Below are positions 16,452 to 26,879 of a DNA stretch of 64,000 nt, in pieces. The notes beneath the pieces were generated by a model. It worked only from the letters and a program-made list of their open reading frames with translations. It was not told the DNA's origin and ran no database searches. Positions within the stretch are counted from its first letter, which is position 1, and each line of letters opens with the position of its first letter. The stretch comes from Paractinoplanes rishiriensis (GTDB lineage: Bacteria; Actinomycetota; Actinomycetes; Mycobacteriales; Micromonosporaceae). The DNA lies in the NCBI RefSeq assembly GCF_016862375.1, contig NZ_BOMV01000051.1:124001-188000 (forward strand), read 5' to 3'. Both the position numbers and the translations under genes were made by a program.

Positions 16452-16922
16452 ATGGCTGCTCCTGAGCGCACTGAGCGGGACATCACCGGGCTGCTCAATA
16501 TGGCTGGGCATGTGCTTGCCAATCGGCTTTCGGCTGCGTTGGCGGATGTTGAGCTGACGCCTCGGATGCAGTGCGTCCTTATTCATGCGCTGGAGGAAGA
16601 GCGCACTCAGATTCAGCTGGCGGCCCTCGCCGACCTCGACAAGACGACCATGGTCAGCACCGTGGACGAGCTGGAGCGGCGCGGGCTGGCGGAGCGGCGG
16701 GCCTCGGTCACCGATCGGCGGGCTCGGATCATCGCGGTCACCGAGAAGGGGCGGCTCGCGGCGGAGGAGGGGCAGCGCATCGTCGATCGGGTGCATGCGG
16801 ACGCGCTCGGTGGGCTTGATCCGGCTGCCCGGGCTTCCTTCGTGGAGGCGCTCGGTGTGCTGGCGGGGACGCCAAAGGACCCTGGGCCGCAGCCGGTTCG
16901 GCGGGCCAGGGGGCGCAGATAG
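16452..16922 (+). CDS. MarR family transcriptional regulator
   Basis: A 156 aa winged-helix regulator. IQLAALADLDKTTMVSTVDELERRGLAERRAS is the recognition region and TDRRARIIAVTEKG the wing, both typical. TAGGAT (16440-16445), exactly six bases before the ATG, indicates a leaderless transcript. It lies 47 bases upstream of an MFS exporter gene with a palindromic operator between them. The usual arrangement is a ligand-released repressor of the pump. Confidence 0.9.
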   Translation: MAAPERTERDITGLLNMAGHVLANRLSAALADVELTPRMQCVLIHALEEERTQIQLAALADLDKTTMVSTVDELERRGLAERRASVTDRRARIIAVTEKGRLAAEEGQRIVDRVHADALGGLDPAARASFVEALGVLAGTPKDPGPQPVRRARGRR

Positions 16923-16942
16923 GTGGATAGGAGATAGTCCGC

Positions 16943-16959
16943 TAGCAGATTATCTGTTA
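16943..16959 (+). promoter_or_regulatory. MarR-type operator before the MFS gene
   Basis: TAGCAGATTATCTGTTA is a 17 bp inverted repeat with one mismatched pair and a perfect core CAGATTATCTG (16946-16956). It overlaps TACGGT (16958-16963), which stands six bases before the MFS ATG and is a likely -10 box. Repressor binding here would block polymerase. Confidence 0.6.
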
Positions 16960-16969
16960 CGGTCGGGTC

Positions 16970-18448
16970 ATGAACCGGACCGTGGATCGGCGTGCGGCTG
17001 CTCTGGCGACGCTGTGTGCAATGTCGTTGATGATCGTGTTGGACAGCACGGTGGTGGCCGTTGCTGTGCCGGACATTCAGCGTGAACTCGGCTTTTCGCC
17101 CGCGGGGGTGGCCTGGGTGGTGAACGCCTACCTGGTCGCGTTCGCGGGTCTTCTGCTGCTGGCGGGGCGCCTCGGTGACCTGGTCGGGTCCTGGCGGGTC
17201 TTCCTCGCGGGGCTCGCACTGTTCACGGCGGCCAGCGCGCTCTGTGGCCTGGCGCCGACCGCCGGACTGCTGGTGGCCGGGCGGTTCCTGCAAGGGGCCG
17301 GTGGCGCGCTCGCGGCGGCCGTGGTGCTCGGCATGATCGTCCGGCTGTACCCGGAACCGGCGGCGCAGGCCCGGGCCATGGGCATATACAGCTTCACGCA
17401 GGCGGGCGGGGCGGCGGTAGGCTTCGTGGCGGGAGGCATACTCACGGACGCGCTCGGGTGGCCGGCGATCTTTCTGGTCAACGTGCCGATCGGGATTGTG
17501 GTCTGGCTGGTGGGGCGGCGGTTACTGCCGCGGGAGACCGGGCTGGGGCTGCGTGCTGGTCTCGACGTGCCCGGAGCGCTGTTGATCACGGCGGGACTCT
17601 CGCTGGGGGTGTTCGCCATCGTGCGCACCGGCGAGTCCGGCGCGGCTGCCGCCGCGTACCCGGGCATTGGGGGGTTGCTCTTGGTCCTTTGCTTCCTCAT
17701 CAGGCAGCGGTACGCGACCAGGCCGCTGATCCCGCTTCGCCTGCTGGGGCGGCGCTGGCTGCTGATCGCAAACGCGGCCGTGCTCCTGGTTTTCGCCACC
17801 GGGATGGGGTTCCAGTTCGTGAACGCGCTGTTCGTGCAGCGGGTGATGGGCTACGGCGCGCTTGGCACCGGGCTCGCGTTCCTGCCAACTCCGATCGTGA
17901 TCGGGCTGGTCTCGCTGTTCGTGGCGCCGCGACTGACCGGGCGCTACGGCGCGCGCCCGGTGCTGATCGGTGGGCTGGTCACGCTGCTGGCCGGCCTGCT
18001 TCTGCTGGTGCGCCTGCCGACCGCGACATCCTATGTGGCCGACATGCTGCCGCCGTTGATCGTCATGGGGCTGGGCGTCGGCGTCACGATCCCGGCGATC
18101 ATCATGTTGGCGATGGCCGGCGCGAAGCCTGTGGATACGGGGATGGTGTCGGGCTTCAGTAATACCGCGCAGCAGGCGGGCGGCGCGCTCGGGCTGTCGG
18201 TACTCGCGGTGGTGGCGGCTGGTCACACGGCCGATCGGCTGGAGGCGGGGGCGGTTGCAGTCGATGCGCTGCGGGCGGGTTATACGAGGTCGTTCCTGCT
18301 TGCCGCGGTGTTTGTCGGGGTGGCGTTGCTGATCACCGTGTTCTTCCTGCGCCGGGCGCCGTCCACATCGGATGACGTGGCGACGCCCGCGGCTGGCTCG
18401 GAGCTTGCGCCGGAATGTCATGCGGCCACCCGGCAAGGCGCGCCATGA
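16970..18448 (+). CDS. MFS drug exporter, DHA2 (EmrB/QacA) family
   Basis: A 492 aa integral membrane protein with about 14 hydrophobic helices, the size and layout of proton-driven 14-TM multidrug exporters. LDSTVVAVAVPDIQRELGFS in the first helix and loop, WVVNAYLVAFAGLLLLAGRLGDLVGSWRV (motif A) and the GRFLQGAGGALAAAVVLG helix are family hallmarks. The ATG at 16970 lacks a ribosome binding site and seems to be leaderless. Control by the upstream MarR protein is inferred from the operator; the substrate is unknown. Confidence 0.9.
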   Translation: MNRTVDRRAAALATLCAMSLMIVLDSTVVAVAVPDIQRELGFSPAGVAWVVNAYLVAFAGLLLLAGRLGDLVGSWRVFLAGLALFTAASALCGLAPTAGLLVAGRFLQGAGGALAAAVVLGMIVRLYPEPAAQARAMGIYSFTQAGGAAVGFVAGGILTDALGWPAIFLVNVPIGIVVWLVGRRLLPRETGLGLRAGLDVPGALLITAGLSLGVFAIVRTGESGAAAAAYPGIGGLLLVLCFLIRQRYATRPLIPLRLLGRRWLLIANAAVLLVFATGMGFQFVNALFVQRVMGYGALGTGLAFLPTPIVIGLVSLFVAPRLTGRYGARPVLIGGLVTLLAGLLLLVRLPTATSYVADMLPPLIVMGLGVGVTIPAIIMLAMAGAKPVDTGMVSGFSNTAQQAGGALGLSVLAVVAAGHTADRLEAGAVAVDALRAGYTRSFLLAAVFVGVALLITVFFLRRAPSTSDDVATPAAGSELAPECHAATRQGAP

Positions 18449-18531
18449 CGCAGGTGGCGGCCGGCCGCCGATCCCGCCCGCACCCGGGAAAACCTCGCCT
18501 CGCGGCGCCTCCGCACCGACCTGCCGGGCCG

Positions 18532-19248
18532 TTAGCGGATCGCGGGGGTCTCCGCCGGCGTTGGGGAAACGGTCGGCCGGCGGGGGTGGTGGGGGGTGCG
18601 GTCGCGGTCCAGCCAGAATTCGGCGGCCAGGAAAGGGATGGTCCAGCCCAGCCAGGCCGCGAAACCGGAAACCACCCACGCGAAAAGGGTCTCGTCGCCG
18701 TGGAATGTGGTGTCCAGTTGGGGATACAGGGAAACGGCCAGCAGTGTGCCCCAGATGCGGTTGGTGATGATCGAAGCGGTCAGCGCGAAGCTCCGGATCA
18801 TCCAGCGCCGGTGGTCGGCGAAACGGCGGCGGCGGGCCAAGCGCCAGCCCTGGATCGTCACGGTCAGCCACAGGATCGCCAGGAGCACGTCGCTGGCCTT
18901 GGTCGCGGGGCCGTAGGGCGTGAAGGCGCCTACGGTTAGTGCGGCCAAGCCGGCCGGGATCACGCCGGCGAAAACGTAGAGTCGGCCCATTCGGCGGTGG
19001 GCGATGGGGTGGCGATTGCGGAACCACGGCCAGATCTGGAACACGGCGGTGGACAGGGCGATGCCGCCGAAAACGACGTGCGGCACCAGTATCCAGTAAT
19101 GCGCGGCGCCGAGCGCGGTCGACTGTGGAATTCGGGTTTGGGTGGGGTCGAGACTCAGGTAGGGCGGCAGCGAGAAAGCCAGGAAGACGACCACTACCGC
19201 GGCCAGCGGAAAAATCCAGGGGCGGCGCCACCAACGCTGTTGTGCCAT
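18532..19248 (-). CDS. DUF2306 membrane protein
   Basis: A 238 aa protein with roughly seven hydrophobic helices. The features are HYWILVPHVVFGGIALSTAVFQIWPWFRNRHPIAHRRMGRLYVF, then FADHRRWMIRSFALTASIITNRIW, matching DUF2306 (a predicted membrane family with conserved His residues, function unknown). The ATG at 19248 has a GAGGGA-type ribosome binding site. The gene is divergent from a TetR gene and shares a region with two tandem operators, so it is most likely the TetR protein's target. Confidence 0.8.
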   Translation of the reverse strand: MAQQRWWRRPWIFPLAAVVVVFLAFSLPPYLSLDPTQTRIPQSTALGAAHYWILVPHVVFGGIALSTAVFQIWPWFRNRHPIAHRRMGRLYVFAGVIPAGLAALTVGAFTPYGPATKASDVLLAILWLTVTIQGWRLARRRRFADHRRWMIRSFALTASIITNRIWGTLLAVSLYPQLDTTFHGDETLFAWVVSGFAAWLGWTIPFLAAEFWLDRDRTPHHPRRPTVSPTPAETPAIR

Positions 19249-19264
19249 GAAGGTTCCCTCCTGC

Positions 19265-19298
19265 GCGTATGACGTACGCATGAGCGTATAACGTACGC
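19265..19298. promoter_or_regulatory. tandem TetR-type operators
   Basis: Two near-identical 15 bp elements, GCGTATGACGTACGC (19265-19279) and GCGTATAACGTACGC (19284-19298), are each an inverted repeat GCGTA-N5-TACGC and are centred 19 bases apart. They fill the space between the DUF2306 and TetR start codons, where a repressor would control both. Confidence 0.7.
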
Positions 19299-19329
19299 AC
19301 CAGCCCGCGGAACCCTTAGGATCTGTCGG

Positions 19330-20031
19330 GTGTCCACCGAAATTCCGCGTACGTTGAAAGTCCTCTGGGGGGCCGGGAGCGGAACCCGCCGGCCTGGCCT
19401 GAGCCTCGATCGCATCGTGGCGGCGGCCATCGCGATCGCGGACCGGGACGGGCTGGCGGCGCTGTCCATGGCCCGGCTTGCGCAGGAACTGGGCAGCGCG
19501 CCGATGTCGCTCTACCGGCACGTGGCCAACAAGGACGAACTGCTGGTCTTCATGCAGGACGCGGCGCCGGGACCGCCGCCCGAACTGCCCGGCGGATGGC
19601 GAGCCGGGCTGACCGCGTGGGCGTGGGCGTTGCGCGGGATCTACACCACGCACCCGTGGATCCTCCAGGTCGCACCGGGCCGGCCGCCGCTCGAGCCGGG
19701 GCAGCTGGCCTGGCTCGACCGGGCGCTCGGGGCGCTGGGCGGCACGCGGCTGACGGCGGCGCAGCGGCTCGACGCGGTGATGACCATCCTGCATTTCGTG
19801 CGGGGCGAGGCGAGCGTCGCGGCCATCCTTCTGGGTGGGGAGGCGGAGGCGATGACCGGGTACGGCGAAATGATCTCCCGCTTCGTGACGGCCGAGCGGT
19901 TTCCGGCGCTGGCCGAGGCGGTGACCGCGGGCGTTTTCCACCCCGAACCGGCGGCCGGCGACAGTGCCCGGACGTTCGAGGCGGGGCTGGACACCCTTCT
20001 CGACGGTCTCCAGTTGTCAATAGAATGTTGA
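19330..20031 (+). CDS. TetR family transcriptional regulator
   Basis: A 233 aa regulator. The HTH is SLDRIVAAAIAIADRDG...SMARLAQELGSAPMSLYRHVANKDELL, and the C-terminal ligand domain is of the TetR_C type. TAGGAT (19317-19322), seven bases before the GTG, suggests a leaderless message. The tandem palindromes upstream are probably its binding sites, controlling itself and the divergent DUF2306 gene. Its end overlaps the operator and promoter of the next gene. Confidence 0.9.
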   Translation: MSTEIPRTLKVLWGAGSGTRRPGLSLDRIVAAAIAIADRDGLAALSMARLAQELGSAPMSLYRHVANKDELLVFMQDAAPGPPPELPGGWRAGLTAWAWALRGIYTTHPWILQVAPGRPPLEPGQLAWLDRALGALGGTRLTAAQRLDAVMTILHFVRGEASVAAILLGGEAEAMTGYGEMISRFVTAERFPALAEAVTAGVFHPEPAAGDSARTFEAGLDTLLDGLQLSIEC

Positions 20032-20033
20032 CA
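20015..20033 (+). promoter_or_regulatory. RheA-like operator over a leaderless promoter
   Basis: TGTCAATAGAATGTTGACA is an inverted repeat TGTCA-N9-TGACA, extended on each side by matching bases (TGTCAA/TTGACA). Its centre contains TAGAAT (20021-20026), which stands six bases before the ATG at 20033, so the operator covers both the -10 box and the start site. The same outer arms and total length occur in the published RheA site (TGTCATC-N5-GATGACA) of the Streptomyces hsp18 system. Confidence 0.6.
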
Positions 20034-20518
20034 TGAGCGACCTGGGCGAGCTGCGAAAGATCCCGGCGGCCCGGCAGCGGCTGGACGCCGAGGAGTTGGC
20101 GCTGATCGACCGGTGCCGCCGCGCGGGTGCCACCTGGGCGGAGGTCGCCGAGGCGTTGGGGCTGGCCAGCCGGCAGGCCGCCGAGCAACGCCGATTGCGC
20201 CTGGCCACGGCGGTGCAGCCGGTGCGGGCCGAGCTCGACGAGGGATACGGCACGGGCCTCGCCGAGCTGCGCGCGGCGGCCGTGGCGCTGCACCGGCGGA
20301 TCGGCGCGGACCGGCGGTGGGACAAGCGGTTCGGGCGGGCGGCGCTGGTGCGGGAAACGTTGGCGGCGGCGCCGGAGGCCGTCGGCGGTTCGCTGTTTTC
20401 GCTGGTCAACGACGTTATGGGAGACCTCGCGGAGGCGGGCGGGCCGCTGCCCGGGCCCAGCCGGGCGGCGGTGGAGCGGCTCCGGGCGGCGTGGGAGGCG
20501 GCGTCCGCCCAATCTTGA
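20033..20518 (+). CDS. HSP18-type transcriptional regulator
   Basis: A 161 aa DNA-binding protein. CRRAGATWAEVAEALGLASRQAAEQRRLRL is the helix-turn-helix region. The string ASRQAAEQRRLRL closely resembles proteins named HSP18 transcriptional regulator in actinobacteria, where the motif is WATIAPALGVASRQAAERRYLRL. The rest is helical. No small heat-shock gene is nearby; instead an MFS gene follows by 33 bases. The start has no ribosome binding site and appears to be leaderless. An operator covers its own promoter, so autorepression is likely. Confidence 0.7.
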   Translation: MSDLGELRKIPAARQRLDAEELALIDRCRRAGATWAEVAEALGLASRQAAEQRRLRLATAVQPVRAELDEGYGTGLAELRAAAVALHRRIGADRRWDKRFGRAALVRETLAAAPEAVGGSLFSLVNDVMGDLAEAGGPLPGPSRAAVERLRAAWEAASAQS

Positions 20519-20551
20519 CAGAATGACACTCAAGTCCTGAGGATGGGCCGC

Positions 20552-21769
20552 ATGCGTCGGAATGCGGTCCTGTTCGTCTTGATCTCGTTGCTGTCCGGCT
20601 TCGGCAGCACGGCCATGACCTTGGCCGCCGGCATTTGGGTGTACGACCTGACCGACTCGCCCGGCTTGGCGGCGCTCACCGGTCTGTGCATCTACGCGCC
20701 GACGCTGGCCGCCCCGTGGCTGGGTGCCCTGGTCGACCGGCTGCCCCGCCGCCCCCTGCTGATCTGGACCGACCTGCTGCTCGGCGTGGTGCTGCTGAGC
20801 CTGCTCACGGTCTCGGGGCCGGAGCACACCTGGCTGATCTTCGCGGTCCTGCTGGTGCGGGGGATCAGCTACGTGCTGGTGGACGCCGGGGAGACGGCGA
20901 TCCTGCCGGCGGCGCTCCCGGCGTCGGCGCTGGGCGACATCAACGGCTGGCGGACCAGCGCGCAGGAGGGCATGAAACTGCTGGCGCCGCTGGCCGGGGC
21001 GGGGCTCTACGCCTGGCAGGGGCCGGTGCCGGTGGTGCTGCTCAGCGCGGCGATGCCGGCACTGACCGCAGCCTGCTACGGCCTGTTGCGGGTGACCTCG
21101 CCGGCGCCCCGGGATGGGCGGAAGGTCGCGGCGGGGCCCGTAGCGGGCGAGCGGGAGATCTGGGCCGGTTTGGTGGCGCTGTTCGGGAATCCGGCCGTGC
21201 GGGTGCCGGTCTTGATGGCGGCGGTTGCCATTGCGCTGTCCGGGCTTACCAACGCGGCTGTGATCGAGCGGGTTGTCGGTGGGCTGGGGCTGCCGGCCAC
21301 TCACCTCGGATTTCTGTCCACCGCTCAGGGGGCCGGGTCCATTGTGGGTGGTCTGGTTGCCGGGCGGTTGCTGGCCCGCTTCGCGCCGGTGGGGGTGGCG
21401 GCGATCGGGGCCGCGGTATTTGCGGGTGGGTGCCTCGCCTGGTGCCTGCCGTGGTGGCCGGCACTCGTCGTGGGCAGCGTGCTGGTCGGCGTCGGGCTGC
21501 CGTGGACGCTGATCGCGGGGGTCACCGCGGTGCAGACCCGGACGCCGGACCACCTGCTCGGGCGGGTGGGTGCCAGTTCGACCACGGTGATGTTCGGGCC
21601 GGTGGCGCTGGCGATTCCGCTGGGCTCGGCGGTCCTTCAGCTCGGGGCGCTGGTGCCGCTGCTGGTCGCGGCGGTGGTGGCGTTCGCGGTCGCGGGGACC
21701 CAGCTTCGGGGAAAATCGGCGGGACAACGGGCAGATGTCTCGGCGGCGGTTGGGGGAAGTGAGCCGTAG
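20552..21769 (+). CDS. MFS transporter, EntS/DHA3-like
   Basis: A 405 aa transporter with 12 predicted helices. It starts MRRNAVLFVLISLLSGFGSTAMTLAAGIWVYDLTDSPGLAAL, typical of the DHA3 / enterobactin-exporter-like group, with PWLGALVDRLPRRPLLIWTDLL as motif A. The ATG at 20552 is preferred to the one at 20543 because CTGAGGA (20537-20542) then has proper spacing. Half-sites TGACA-N3-TGACA at 20516-20528 upstream repeat the half-site of the operator before the previous gene, suggesting the same regulator. The substrate is unknown. Confidence 0.85.
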   Translation: MRRNAVLFVLISLLSGFGSTAMTLAAGIWVYDLTDSPGLAALTGLCIYAPTLAAPWLGALVDRLPRRPLLIWTDLLLGVVLLSLLTVSGPEHTWLIFAVLLVRGISYVLVDAGETAILPAALPASALGDINGWRTSAQEGMKLLAPLAGAGLYAWQGPVPVVLLSAAMPALTAACYGLLRVTSPAPRDGRKVAAGPVAGEREIWAGLVALFGNPAVRVPVLMAAVAIALSGLTNAAVIERVVGGLGLPATHLGFLSTAQGAGSIVGGLVAGRLLARFAPVGVAAIGAAVFAGGCLAWCLPWWPALVVGSVLVGVGLPWTLIAGVTAVQTRTPDHLLGRVGASSTTVMFGPVALAIPLGSAVLQLGALVPLLVAAVVAFAVAGTQLRGKSAGQRADVSAAVGGSEP

Positions 21770-21825
21770 GGAGGCGCGCCGCGGGAAGGTCGGTGGGGGA
21801 CGTCGGGTTGCGGGAAGCTGGGCGC

Positions 21826-22551
21826 ATGACGGAACTGCGGGTGTTGCGCGGCGGGGAACAGCGGCCGTTGGTGTTGCTGCTGCATGGGCTGGGGGCCACC
21901 GCCGACGTCTGGGCGGGGCTCACCGCACTGCTCGGCGACACCTCCTGGGCGGCGCCGGACCTGCCGGGACATGGGCGGTCCGCGCCGCTCGACAGCTACA
22001 CCTTCGCGAGGGTGGCCGACTCCGTCGCGCACCTCGTCGATCCGGGCGGGACCGTAGTGGTGGGGCATTCGTTCGGCGGGGTGGTCGGGCTGCACCTGGC
22101 CGACCTGCCGGGCGTGCGGGCGGTGGTGGGGCTCGGCATCAAAGTGGCCTGGACCGACGAGGAACTGGGCCGGGCCGCGACCCTCGCCGGCAAGGAGGCG
22201 GTCGTCTTTCCCGCGCGGGAGCAGGCCATGGCCCGCTGCCTCAAGGTGGCCGGGCTGGACGGCCTGGTCAGCGACCTCGACGCGGGTGTCGCCGAGACCG
22301 ACGGGGGTTGGCGGCTCGCCCTCGACAACCGGGCGTTCGGGGTAGGGGAGCCGGGCGTTGCGGGGCTGATCGCGGCTACCGGTACGCCCGTGGTGCTGGC
22401 TCGCGGGGAACACGACTCGATGGTCAGCGATGCGCAACTACGCGGTGTGGCGCGGGCTACCTGCGCGACCGTCTCGTTGCCGGGGCTGGGGCACAATGCG
22501 CACGTCGAAGGGCCGACGGCCCTGCTCTCGCTCCTACCCACCGGTCAGTAG
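21826..22551 (+). CDS. alpha/beta hydrolase
   Basis: A 241 aa cytoplasmic serine hydrolase. The oxyanion loop LLLHGLGATADVW, the nucleophile elbow GHSFGG, an acidic residue in LARGEHDSMV and the catalytic His in LPGLGHNAHVEGP are all present, so an active enzyme is expected. The substrate cannot be told. The ATG at 21826 gives MTELRVLRGGEQRPLVLLLHG. It follows the MFS gene by 56 bases and ends at a hairpin shared with the convergent PepSY gene. Confidence 0.85.
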   Translation: MTELRVLRGGEQRPLVLLLHGLGATADVWAGLTALLGDTSWAAPDLPGHGRSAPLDSYTFARVADSVAHLVDPGGTVVVGHSFGGVVGLHLADLPGVRAVVGLGIKVAWTDEELGRAATLAGKEAVVFPAREQAMARCLKVAGLDGLVSDLDAGVAETDGGWRLALDNRAFGVGEPGVAGLIAATGTPVVLARGEHDSMVSDAQLRGVARATCATVSLPGLGHNAHVEGPTALLSLLPTGQ

Positions 22552-22576
22552 CCGGCGGGGCGTGCGCCCCCGCCGG
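22552..22576. terminator. bidirectional hairpin between convergent genes
   Basis: CCGGCGGGG (22552-22560) pairs perfectly with CCCCGCCGG (22568-22576) across a seven-base loop. It starts directly after the hydrolase stop and lies 13 bases from the end of the PepSY gene. Confidence 0.7.
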
Positions 22577-22588
22577 AGTGACGGCGTG

Positions 22589-23977
22589 TCAGGCGCTCTG
22601 GCCGGCGCGGCGTTTGCGGCGGCCGGCGAGGACGGCGTCGATCACCAGGAACGCGGCCAGCGGCACGCCTAGCAGCGGCAGCGCCCAGCCGAGAGCGGCC
22701 ACCAGAGGGACGCCCAGCACGATTGCCCACGGGGGCAGGCCCAGCCAGGCGCCGCGCTCGGGGGGTGCGCCGACCAGGGCGCGCTGGCCGTCGCGGGTGG
22801 GGCGGCGCTGCCACCACATGCGGTAGCCCCAGAGGATCACGCAGAGCAGGCCGATCGCGAGCAGGGCCAGCAGGATCTGGTTGGCCACGCCGAACAAAAT
22901 ACCCATGTGCGCCTGTACGCCCAGCTTGCTGAGCTGGGACAGCAGCGGCCAGTCGGCGAAGTCGCTGCGGGCCACCCCGGTCGCGGCCACCGGATCGATG
23001 GCCACCCGGTCGAGGTTGACCGGCCAGACGTTGTCGACGCCCGCGGCGGTCCAGGCCTCGCCGGCGGCCGCGGGCGGGCTCAGCTCGGCCGGACCGGTCA
23101 GGCCGTGTTCCTGGGCCACCCGCCACACGGTGTCGGCCTCGGCCGGGTTGACCTCGGGGGTCTCGGCCGACTCGCCGCCGCCGTGGTGTCCGGCCGCGCC
23201 CGCCGTCGCGGTGGCCAGCACCGGCTGCCGGGCGTCCATGGCGTCGAGCAGGTCGCCGAAGTTGCCGCCCGCGTACCGGGACCAGGTCAGGCCGGTCGCC
23301 GACAGGATCAGCAGGCCGACGCTGAGCCAGACGCCGGTGGCGGCGTGCCAGCCGCGGGTGCGGCGCACGCCCTTGCGGGCCGCCAGCTCCGGGGTGAGCA
23401 GGCCGCGGACGCTGCGCCGGCGGCGCCACCACAGTACGATGCCGCCCAGCGCCAGCACCCACAGCCAGCTCGCGGCCAGCTCGGAGTAGTGCCGGCCGGC
23501 GACGCCCAGGTGCAGGTTGCGGTGCAGGTCGTCGAGCCAGGTCACCGCGGGGGTGGAGCCGTACCAGGTGAGCAGCTGGCCCTGGACCGCGCCGGTGAAC
23601 GGGTTCACGTACACGGTGTGCTGCTTCTCGCCCAGCTCGGGCAGCGAGAACACGACCCGGGTGGTGGCGTCGCCGGTGCCGGGCGCGACCGTGGCGAGCG
23701 AGCCGTCCGGGTGCGCGGCCCGGGCGCTGACGATCTGATCGGCCAGCGGCAGCGGTGCGGTGCCCTTCTCGGCGACGACCAGCTGATCGCTGTAGAGCAC
23801 CGCGTCGACCTGCGGCGCGACCGTGTAGGCCAGACCGGTGAGCGCGGCGATCACCACGAACGGCGCGACCAGGACGCCGGCATAGAAGTGCAGCCGCAAC
23901 AGCAGGGCCGCGAACGGAGACGTACGGCGTAATGGTTTTTGATCGGCTTCGACGGCTAGCTCGGGGGTCGTGGTCAT
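22589..23977 (-). CDS. PepSY-associated membrane protein
   Basis: A 462 aa protein with four main transmembrane helices and a large extracytoplasmic loop. LLLRLHFYAGVLVAPFVVIAALTGLAYTVAP opens the PepSY_TM domain; HTVYVNPFTGAVQG and WLDDLHRNLHLG...YSELAASWLWVLALGGIVLWW are family features, with conserved His residues. Related proteins accompany iron or copper acquisition and reductase systems, and ferric-siderophore reduction has been suggested for some. No such partner is adjacent here. A GAGGAA element precedes the ATG. Confidence 0.85.
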   Translation of the reverse strand: MTTTPELAVEADQKPLRRTSPFAALLLRLHFYAGVLVAPFVVIAALTGLAYTVAPQVDAVLYSDQLVVAEKGTAPLPLADQIVSARAAHPDGSLATVAPGTGDATTRVVFSLPELGEKQHTVYVNPFTGAVQGQLLTWYGSTPAVTWLDDLHRNLHLGVAGRHYSELAASWLWVLALGGIVLWWRRRRSVRGLLTPELAARKGVRRTRGWHAATGVWLSVGLLILSATGLTWSRYAGGNFGDLLDAMDARQPVLATATAGAAGHHGGGESAETPEVNPAEADTVWRVAQEHGLTGPAELSPPAAAGEAWTAAGVDNVWPVNLDRVAIDPVAATGVARSDFADWPLLSQLSKLGVQAHMGILFGVANQILLALLAIGLLCVILWGYRMWWQRRPTRDGQRALVGAPPERGAWLGLPPWAIVLGVPLVAALGWALPLLGVPLAAFLVIDAVLAGRRKRRAGQSA

Positions 23978-24181
23978 CGGCTGTTCCTCGAGGTGTCGGC
24001 GGCGCAGGGGGATGCGCCGGCATCCGGGTGTGCAGTCGACGCCCCGCGGAATCCCACGAGCCGTGGCGTCGGATGAATGATCAGTCGACGCGCGTGCGAG
24101 ATTAGTTCCCGGAAGTTTTTCCGCCCGAAGAGCCGATGGTGGGTGCCGGTGCCGGGCACGCCGTTGGGCCCGGCCCGGTGT

Positions 24182-24924
24182 CTATTTCTTGCGGATCGCC
24201 GTGCGGTAGTCGCTGTTGAGACGGCCGATCAGGGTCAGCGGGATGCCTTTCGGGCAGACCGTGGTGCACTCGCCGGCGTTGGTGCAGCCGCCGAAGCCGG
24301 CGTCGTCGTGGGCGCGCAGCATGTCGATCACCCGGGTGTCGCGTTCCGGCTGGCCCTGGGGGAGCAGGCCGAGGTGGGCGACCTTCGCGGCGGTGAACAG
24401 CATGGCCGAGCCGTTCGGGCAGGCTGCCACGCAGGCGCCGCAGCCGATGCAGGTGGCGGCCTCGAACGCGGCGTCGGCGTCACTCTTGGGCACGGGAGTG
24501 GCGTGCGCGTCGGGGGCCGCGCCGGTCGGTGCCGAGATGTAGCCGCCGGCCTGGATGATGCGGTCGAACGAGGTCCGGTCGACCACCAGGTCCTTGATCA
24601 CCGGGAAGGCGGCGGCGCGCCACGGCTCGACGTCGATCACGTCGCCGTCCTTGAAGTGCCGCATGTGCAGTTGACAGGTGGTGGTGGCGCGTTCGGGGCC
24701 GTGTGCCACGCCGTCGATCACCATGCTGCACATGCCGCAGATGCCCTCGCGGCAGTCGTGGTCGAACGCGATCGGGTCGTCGCCGTCCAGGATCAGCTTC
24801 TCGTTCAGGACGTCGAGCATCTCCAGGAACGAGGCGTCGGGGGAGATGTCCTTGACGTCGTACGTGATCATTTTGCCCTTGGACTGCGGGCCGGCCTGCC
24901 GCCACACCCTTACCTGGATGTCCA

Positions 24925-24925
<1 letters not shown>
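24182..24925 (-). CDS. sdhB: succinate dehydrogenase/fumarate reductase iron-sulfur subunit
   Basis: Carries electrons from the flavin to the quinone site (membrane-peripheral, cytoplasmic face, 247 aa). The [2Fe-2S] ligands lie in CREGICGMCSM plus the later CQLHM; the other clusters are bound by CIGCGACVAACPNG and CTNAGECTTVCPKG. The ATG overlaps the sdhA stop by one base. It is the last gene of an sdhCAB operon. A single cytochrome b subunit, rather than separate SdhC and SdhD, places it with the Sdh1-type complexes of mycobacteria. Confidence 0.95.
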
Positions 24926-26877
<1,952 letters not shown>

Positions 26878-26879
26878 GA

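Noticed and set aside
15780..16796. A 338-codon minus-strand frame across the HNH and MarR genes
   Set aside because: It spans two opposite-strand genes and two repeats, with Arg/Pro-rich content and no family match.
16943..16959. The palindrome as a transcription terminator for the MarR gene
   Set aside because: Arms are short and A/T-rich, there is no T-run, and it sits at the promoter of the next gene, so an operator is more likely.
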